From Plakobranchus ocellatus (Eukaryota > Mollusca > Gastropoda > Plakobranchidae), in contig BLXT01005898.1 in assembly GCA_019648995.1 (NCBI GenBank), positions 656,356 through 681,279 of the forward strand: a stretch of DNA of 24,924 nucleotides. The letters run 5' to 3'. Positions within the stretch are counted from its first letter, which is position 1; each line of letters opens with the position of its first letter. Below, one piece after another: positions 18,993 through 24,924 of this stretch. A program made the position numbers and the translations under genes. The notes beneath the pieces were generated by a model. It saw only the letters and a list, made by a program, of their open reading frames with translations. It did not search any database and was not told where the DNA came from.

Positions 18993-19105
18993 ATTCCTCA
19001 CACTTTATCACAATGGCTCCCCTTGACTGGTCTGCCATCGAGGGGATCAAGGCTGATTCAATATCAGAAGAGAAGGCAGATGAGTTATATGATATCTTAA
19101 GAGAT
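18993..19105 (+). CDS. CEP290: CEP290 first coding exon, with 20 bases of 5' untranslated sequence
   Basis: Acceptor ATGCAG at 18987-18992, ATG at 19013 in a favourable context (ACAATGG), 31 codons, donor GTGAGT at 19106. It encodes MAPLDWSAIEGIKADSISEE then KADELYDILRD. The pattern W-x-x-I, then acidic residues and L-x-x-x-L, matches the CEP290 N-terminus. Confidence 0.92.
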
Positions 19106-22100
19106 GTGAGTTCTTTTTCTTTAGATGTATTTTTGTAAAGAAGAAGAAAACAGTTGCCAACCAGAAATTATAGGTTTTGCTCACAAAGTAAAACAAATTA
19201 AAATGTTTTTACCTCTGCATGGCTTCATCAATTCAGCAAAATAGTAATTTCAGTGTTAATTGCAGTATTATGTATTATAAGTGTTTTCATGGATTTTTAT
19301 TAATTTTTACCTGTAATATTTTTTTCTGATTTTTACTCTTTTTTTACTTTGAAGATTAGCAGTCAGCATCAAAAACCATGATTTGCCTCAAATGGAGCCA
19401 ATTGAAGAGGTGTTAAAAATTGTCATGAATGGGCCATTAATGATCATTTGCCAAACATCACTTCTAAGCTAAAAAAAAAAAAGGAAGTAGTACATGTAGA
19501 GAACATCGATCAGTTTCTCACTTTTCTTTTTATGCATAAGTTATATTTGCTATGGAGTGTAGTATAGGCAGAGATAGTTTGCTCTTGGACTCAGATATTT
19601 ATGATGTTTTAAAAAGGACTACTACACTAGTATGAAACTAGCTCTTTTCTATTTATGTGAAGACATGAAGTGAACTTTTTTTTTTATGCTTTCATGTGTG
19701 TTTGTAGGGGAAAGCTGGTGATGACTATGATGCTGCTAAGCTCAAGCATCTGTTTGATGTTACTAGAGCAATCATGGTCAACAGAAACTTAATGCTGGAA
19801 GATGCTATGGCTGAAGCAGAGGCAGAGGCTAAGAAAGCTTTAAAAAAAGGTAAATGTATAGTAAGTCTCAAATAAAGAGATCCATCCACTTTGATTAAGT
19901 AAACTTGTGCCACCCAAAATAAATATCATCACCAGATAAATATGACATTAGCTGAGGGTATGGAATTGAAACAGTTTTGTGAGGCAATCTGGAAAAGTCT
20001 AAATCATATTTGGACCTCAAAGTACTAACAATATGTGTAAGCATATAATTTGCACTTTTATGGAGAGCAAGCTGTATGTCTCTATCTCAGTTTTGTCAAA
20101 AGATATTTTAAGACTAAGGATAATATTTTTCACATTTGTATTCCAATACAAATTTGTAAAAAAAAGTTTAAGTTTCAAATTATCCACAGCACTTTCTGAC
20201 CAATTTGCTATAATTGCTTATGATCAAATCATACCGTTTGCAATGGGTCTTATCATGTAGAAGTCATCTGTCATTATTTTGAAGGGTGATTTATGTTAAT
20301 TTTTNCTATCTCAGTTTTGTCAAAAGATATTTTAAGACTAAGGATAATATTTTTCACATTTGTATTCCAATACAAATTTGTAAAAAAAATTTAAATTTCA
20401 AATTATCCACAGCACTTTCTGACCAATTTGCTATAATTGCTTAAGATCAAATCATACCGTTTGCAATGGGTCTTATCATGTAGAAGTCATCTGTCATTAT
20501 TTTGAAGGGTGATTTATGTTAATTTTTTCTTTTAAAACACTCTGAATAAAGGAAAGAATGCTAGGTTTGGCAAGATATAATCACAATCTTACTTCATGCA
20601 GTTCTGATCGTTATTTCAGATGTTCAAATCAAGCTTTTTAACACACAAACAAAAACTCTCAATGTTTCAAAAATTGTATGTTTGCCATATACGATGTTAT
20701 AGTAGGCTATGTACTGTTTCCGTGTAATTTTTTGGGAATTTTTTTTAAATAATGAGGTCAGAGATGACTTTTTCAGTTAATCATGATACATGAATTCTCG
20801 TTTTTTTCTTCAGAACAAGAGTTGCGAAAAGAAGTAGAGAAAGCTGAAAAACAAGTAGAAGAATTGAAGGTATTGTTTTTTTTTGTTATGTGATTTCCTT
20901 CGATTATAAAGTTATAGTTTTATAAGTCAAATTTGTCAAAGAGGACAGTGATTGTATCCCAAAGGTGACTGCATGTTATAATTACAGCAGTTTTTGTCTG
21001 AGAACATGTGAAGAGAAATCACCCATTGTTGTTGGATGCATTTATGTTTTAACATAAATATTTATACCCATGAATAGGCTTTTGGTAGAAAAGTCTGTCT
21101 AAGAGATGTTTCTGCATTTATCAATTATTATTTCTTTCACCAAAATTCCATAATGCGGTCAATGAGTAATGGCTTGATATGTTGCATAGTTTAATTACAT
21201 TCACTCAGAGCTTAAAATTTGTTTAGGGTGAGCAAAAGCGGCATTGTACAGATAAGAGGAATTAGCTCTCATCTCTTGAGGTAATTTTATCATCTTTAGG
21301 ATTGATGCCATCATTCAGACTGCACAAATCCTGAAATGTAGAGTTTGGAGACAAGAAAAGTACTATGATTCTCAAACTTTTTATTATTTTAATTGCATTG
21401 AGCAAAGCTGATAAAACACTCTGGCCATTTGTTGTTTTTTTTTTATTTTGCCAAGTGCACAATAGTCACTGAAACTAGAACATATTTTCACTGACTTAAA
21501 CATCTGATCATTTGAAATTCTTACATACTCAGTTGTTGTTGTTGTTTTTTTTCAAAGAAGCCACAAGTATCTTTTTCAATTTGCATGATTAATTTAGCAT
21601 AGTGATAGTTGCACATTAGTAAAGCTCTCTCAGATTTTCCTCACAGAAAGCGATAGATTTTGTGATTTTAGTGATGAGGAAAAGAACAAAATGAAGCAAA
21701 AAATATTGTAAGAAAAGGTGTAAAAAAAAGTCAAAATTTTGTGAAATGGAAATACAAAAAAATATATTCTGAAACAGGCATAAACTTTGTTTTTTTAAAT
21801 TATGAAAAGTTCTGTACCATGGTCACATAAGGTATGATGTTCAAAACCAAAGAGGTAATAAACAAGAACTCACAGTGTGATTGTTTTTTTATTGTTTGTA
21901 TAATTTGCCCAAAACTAACACAGTTGCAGATTTTTTTTTTTCTATCTCCCATATACAAACCTGCAGCTGAAGGCTGCATTTTCTATAATATGATTTATCT
22001 CAGTGCCTTGTATCTGTTCCTGAACAATACCTCATTATTTTCACAACAGCCTTCTTTTTTTCAAAATGTAACAAAGAATTTACTCCATAATATTGCTGAC

Positions 22101-24924
22101 TGTTGCAAAAACAGCAGCATGAAAGTATTTCTTTAGATACTGTAGTACACTGCATTGCCATTTCAGAAATATGGCCCAGCTGAGGGAAGTGGATCACAAA
22201 CTACACGCTATTTCCGAGAGCAGATTCGTGAATTAGAAGAAAACAATGATCAACTGAAGCAGGAAGTCAGCGATCTTAACCGTGATCTTAATGGGGAAAA
22301 GCGTGCAGCGGAGAAGGTATGTAGATGCTTCATATAATAAGCTCTGACGATTTTTTTCTCTTTTCATCTCATTATTATAATTTTTTCTTTTAACCTATGT
22401 TGAGATAATGTTGGTAAAACTTTTAAAGACTTTACAACTGATGAATTTGTGATTTATCCTTTTTCTTTTTATCTTCATATAATCGTCAATGAATTCTTCT
22501 GTCAAAAAAATAAATAAGTCTCTTTTTTTTTATTTTGCAATACTTAAAACTATTTTCTTCAACATTTTTATATTAATTTTTATGAGCGAGTGTACCTTTT
22601 TTTTTTTAAATAAGTATTTATGATAATGAGCAAATAAGTTGCATGGTTGTATTTTCCTCTTTTTCAGTATAGTGAAAGAATAAGCGAGTTGGAGAAAGAA
22701 CTGAAGGATACAAGAGAAGAGGTAAAGTCATAATTAAAGTACAAAAAGCAAAACAAAAAAAATGGAATGTTGTAAAAAATCAGAATAAACACATCTCTCT
22801 CTTTTCAGATGATGTTTTGTTGAATATTTTAAAAAATTAAACAAAATAGCAGATTTTGACAACAAAAAAAAAAAGAGAAAAATGCTTTTCCTTATCTGAG
22901 CTAAAAATAAATTTCCTTGTGGACATTTGAAATTATTGAGACACCATTAAATGAACATCTTATGAGTATAGGATTTTTTTTTTTATTACTTAAAATAGAA
23001 TGACCAGATGCGTCAGGATATCAGTGATTACAAGATGCAGATGCAAACCCAGCGAGACAACATTGTGTCACGGCGTGGTGAGGATGCTGAGTTTAAAGAA
23101 AAATTGGGCAAGAAGAACAGAGAGTTGGCAGAGACTATGGAAGAGTTACAGGTGAGCACTGTGATCATACCATGTTAGACAGCAAATGTGGATCTGCATC
23201 ATTTTACTCTTTACTGTATTTGTTGACAGTTTTGCAGTTTGAAAAGTGTTTCAAGAGGAAAGTTCATGTAAGTTTCTGATCAAAGACACACTGTCTATGT
23301 CCTACCTTTTTTGTCTTGCTCTTGTCATCTGGCAATGCTTTTTACCATCATATTAGTTTTTTAAATACTAAGAGAGCAGGAATCCTTTTCAAATTTTTTA
23401 TTTTGATTTTATTACATAATTTTATTTAGTGCATTTGAAATATTGTAATTTCCATCTCTCAACAGAATATGACAGATGCAAATGATCTCCTTCAAAAACG
23501 GTGTGAAGATCTTCAACGCAACTTAGAGGATGCAATTCAGCAAATGGATCGCACATCTGAGGACTATCTCAAGCTCAAGGTTTAAGACCATGATATAAAA
23601 TTTGAATCATGTAAAATCTATCTTTGAATGATTTTTTGTTCGTATGTTTTTTCTTTTATTTTTTCATTTGAAAAGTCAGTAGTTTAGATACTTTATTTGT
23701 TGATAGGAAATGAAATTTACATCTTTTAAGAATATTGTGTCCAAATACTAATTTATAATGGTTATACTGAGTTAATTCTGGTTTGCACATGGAGTATAAA
23801 ATAATGCACAAGAACGTAAGAATATTTTATGAGCTTTAAAAGATTTACTGAACATTTATTTGATAGAGGGTTATATTTGTCAAATTACTCCTGATGACAA
23901 TTGTAATATAACTTCACGGAAAGCAACAGCAAAGGAATGAGGGCACTACCATAACTGTAACAAGATATCATTCACATTTAATAAATTCAAAATTTTCTCC
24001 TGAAAACAGAAGTGAAACAAAATAGAGGTTCATTAAGACTCTTAACAGCTTAAGACAAAATTACATTTGGCCACAGAATTCTCATTTTTATTCTACTATT
24101 CTCTAGATTAAGGACCAGTAAAGCCAACATGAGTTTAGAACCATTTTCAAATTTAGGACATATTCCTGACTTTTAACTTTGATTTCCCTGGATCTTCTCA
24201 GAGTGTGCTTCAGCAAAGTGATGCTGTAACAGATGCTTTACGAGAGGAGAATGAGATTCTTAAGAATCAAGTACAAGATCTGACAGAGCAAGTGCAAAGC
24301 AAGGGTGAAGCAGATGATGCAATCATGGTCGCAGTGCATCAGAAAGTTGATGAGTGGCGGGTAAGGACAAATTGTGGTTTGGTCTATGCACTTTTTTAAT
24401 GTAGTCTACATAGTCCTCTACAATATTTTGCTACTCTGTACCAAAACATGGATAAGTAATTTTTGTTCATTCTAAATAACAGATTTGATTCTTAGATCAA
24501 AGCTAGCTACATTGGTAATACTTTTTTTCTCATCCAAAGTCAGAACAAGTAAAACTGGAGGACTGATTAATTCTTTAAATAATTTATTGCAAATTCGGTT
24601 TGTTTTTCTTTTTACCTCACACAAAATCATTGTATCAGGGGATTTTTTCTTTTTCTTTTTTTAAGTAGGAATGGTATATAAAGCATAACAAATAATATAG
24701 ATCTAATTATTAAAGGTTTTGCTACAATCAAAAGCATCTTTTGGAATGCATTTGTAGGATTTAACTGTAGTTTGTGCTTATGATGCCAGTGTTACTGCAC
24801 TTATCATGAATGTTAATACTTATACTCATTTCTGATGTTTTGTGTCATCGGCATGTTTGTTTGTTTCTGAAATTTGTATTTAATATGCTGCCTTCTGCTC
24901 CAGATAGCCCAAAGGGCCATAAAC
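18993..24924 (+). CDS. CEP290: CEP290, centrosomal protein of 290 kDa, N-terminal part (runs off the right edge)
   Basis: CEP290 is a very long coiled-coil protein of the ciliary transition zone, where it helps link microtubules to the membrane and gates protein entry; human mutations cause Joubert and Meckel syndromes and Leber amaurosis. Eight coding exons join in frame from ATG 19013-19015 into residues 1-307 of a protein that is about 2,480 residues in human. The start MAPLDWSAIE parallels human MPPNINWKEI. Diagnostic matches are LSRRGED-like IVSRRGEDAEF (residues about 189-199) and DDAIMVAVHQKVDEWR (292-307), nearly the same as the vertebrate block. The whole segment is heptad-like, rich in E, K, Q, L. 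The exon begins at an acceptor, so an untranslated exon lies upstream. All introns are phase 0 except intron 2 (phase 1). The start and bounds of any ninth exon are uncertain. Confidence 0.94.
19106..19707 (+). other. CEP290 intron 1 (after first coding exon)
   Basis: Donor GTGAGT, acceptor TTTGTAG. AT-rich; no gene or element seen. Confidence 0.9.
19708..19849 (+). CDS. CEP290: CEP290 coding exon 2
   Basis: Acceptor TTTGTAG, 142 bases, donor GTAAAT. It encodes GKAGDDYDAAKLKHLFDVTR then AIMVNRNLMLEDAMAEAEAE and AKKALKK, leaving one base of a glutamate codon. KHLFDVTRAIM aligns with human IHLFRITQSLM. Confidence 0.93.
20082..20304. repeat. Near-identical direct repeat, copy 1
   Basis: Begins CTATCTCAGTTTTGTCAAAA and ends GTGATTTATGTTAATTTTT, immediately before the single N at 20305. 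The next copy repeats it with only about three differences in roughly 220 bases (two substitutions and a one-base length change after the A8 run). Confidence 0.97.
20305..20305. other. Single ambiguous base N
   Basis: The only non-ACGT base in the window, placed exactly at the junction of the two repeat copies. This looks like an assembly join or gap marker, not a polymorphic base. Confidence 0.99.
20306..20526. repeat. Near-identical direct repeat, copy 2
   Basis: Repeats 20082-20304 from CTATCTCAG to GTTAATTTTTT. Differences: AAGTTTAAGTTT becomes AATTTAAATTT, and GCTTATGATC becomes GCTTAAGATC. Confidence 0.97.
20814..20869 (+). CDS. CEP290: CEP290 coding exon 3
   Basis: Acceptor TTCTTCAG, 56 bases, donor GTATTG. 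It completes E79 and encodes QELRKEVEKAEKQVEELK, a plain coiled-coil segment. Splice sites and reading phase fit both neighbours. Confidence 0.9.
20870..22166 (+). other. CEP290 intron 3
   Basis: Phase-0 intron of about 1.3 kb, the longest intron of this gene in the window. AT-rich with short poly(T) runs. Open frames at 21262-21462 and 21834-22136 have no recognisable features. Confidence 0.88.
22167..22316 (+). CDS. CEP290: CEP290 coding exon 4
   Basis: Acceptor CATTTCAG, 50 codons, donor GTATGT. It encodes KYGPAEGSGSQTTRYFREQI then RELEENNDQLKQEVSDLNRD and LNGEKRAAEK. TRYFREQIRELE aligns with human TRFLRNEICQLE. Confidence 0.95.
22317..22667 (+). other. CEP290 intron 4
   Basis: Phase-0, donor GTATGT, acceptor CTTTTTCAG. 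T-rich; nothing else seen. Confidence 0.9.
22668..22721 (+). CDS. CEP290: CEP290 coding exon 5
   Basis: Only 54 bases, 18 codons: YSERISELEKELKDTREE, between TTTTTCAG and donor GTAAAG. Coiled coil, in phase with both neighbours. It is followed by a short 277-base intron. Confidence 0.9.
22999..23151 (+). CDS. CEP290: CEP290 coding exon 6
   Basis: Acceptor AAAATAG, 51 codons, donor GTGAGC. It encodes NDQMRQDISDYKMQMQTQRD, then NIVSRRGEDAEFKEKLGKKN and RELAETMEELQ. The SRRGED block and DISDYKxQ match vertebrate CEP290 (QDIIDYQKQ ... LSRRGED). Confidence 0.97.
23152..23465 (+). other. CEP290 intron 6
   Basis: Phase-0, donor GTGAGC, acceptor TCAACAG. No features beyond splice sites. Confidence 0.9.
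23466..23579 (+). CDS. CEP290: CEP290 coding exon 7
   Basis: Acceptor CTCAACAG, 38 codons, donor GTTTAA (weak). It encodes NMTDANDLLQKRCEDLQRNL then EDAIQQMDRTSEDYLKLK, aligning with human LTEANEKIEVQNQEMRKNL. Reading through the donor meets TAA at once. Confidence 0.94.
23580..24201 (+). other. CEP290 intron 7
   Basis: Phase-0, donor GTTTAA, acceptor CTTCTCAG. AT-rich; no repeat or gene recognised. Confidence 0.9.
24202..24360 (+). CDS. CEP290: CEP290 coding exon 8
   Basis: Acceptor TTCTCAG, 53 codons, donor GTAAGG. It encodes SVLQQSDAVTDALREENEIL, then KNQVQDLTEQVQSKGEADD and AIMVAVHQKVDEWR. The end is almost identical to human DDPIMVAVNAKVEEWK and fixes the identity. Confidence 0.97.
24361..24903 (+). 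other. CEP290 intron 8 (right end tentative)
   Basis: Donor GTAAGG. A plausible acceptor TCTGCTCCAG ends at 24903. No features inside. Confidence 0.6.
24904..24924 (+). CDS. CEP290: Possible start of CEP290 coding exon 9, cut by window end
   Basis: After a pyrimidine-rich tract and CAG, the phase-0 frame reads IAQRAIN for seven codons to the window edge. The intron phase fits, but the residues are too few and not clearly like the vertebrate continuation. Confidence 0.35.

Larger units (their letters stand above)
19850..20813 (+). other. CEP290 intron 2, containing an N and a near-identical duplication
   Basis: Phase-1 intron with donor GTAAAT and acceptor TTCTTCAG. Most of its middle is the two copies at 20082-20526. 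No coding signal is seen. Confidence 0.9.

Noticed and set aside
19725..19913. 62-codon minus-strand frame rich in Ala/Ser
   Set aside because: Antisense shadow of CEP290 coding exon 2.
20033..20260. 75-codon plus-strand frame
   Set aside because: Lies in CEP290 intron 2 inside the near-identical repeat; low complexity and no splice support.

Overview
This is eukaryotic nuclear DNA: AT-rich, with split genes, GT-AG introns, long homopolymer runs, microsatellites and decayed retroposons. Two genes can be recognised exon by exon from their encoded proteins: PYROXD1 on the minus strand and the 5' part of CEP290 on the plus strand. CEP290 points to a ciliated animal. The protein divergence, the compact introns, the tRNA-derived SINE and the TCTAGATCTAGA-rich spacer suggest an invertebrate, probably a lophotrochozoan such as a gastropod mollusc. 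That taxonomic guess is inference only. Layout from left to right: (1) Bases 1-183 are open in frame +1 and end at a stop; they may be the last coding exon of an unidentified plus-strand gene. (2) Bases 184-3318 are intergenic, with a long TC repeat, a tRNA-derived SINE and an imperfect duplication of roughly 330 bp next to the PYROXD1 stop codon. (3) Bases 3319-17095 hold a complete PYROXD1 on the minus strand: 13 coding exons, 1,467 nt including the stop, 488 residues, every junction in frame. Its introns carry a second SINE copy, two relics of one non-LTR retrotransposon family and a local tandem duplication. (4) Bases 17096-18992 separate two divergent genes and contain a cluster of TCTAGATCTAGA-like palindromes. 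(5) Bases 18993-24924 hold the first eight coding exons of CEP290 (residues 1-307), with a possible ninth cut by the window end. Its second intron contains two near-identical 220-bp copies joined by a single N, most likely an assembly artefact. The two genes have no known shared pathway. PYROXD1 is a flavin/pyridine-nucleotide oxidoreductase linked to protecting the tRNA ligase RTCB from oxidation. CEP290 is a coiled-coil protein of the ciliary transition zone. Their head-to-head arrangement could mean a shared promoter region, but the coding starts are 1.9 kb apart and the transcription starts cannot be placed from sequence alone. I saw no CRISPR array, rRNA, functional tRNA, operon or prokaryotic system, and no convincing new biological system. 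The most useful observations concern the divergent spacer, the duplicated PYROXD1 3' flank, the retroposon families and the probable assembly error.
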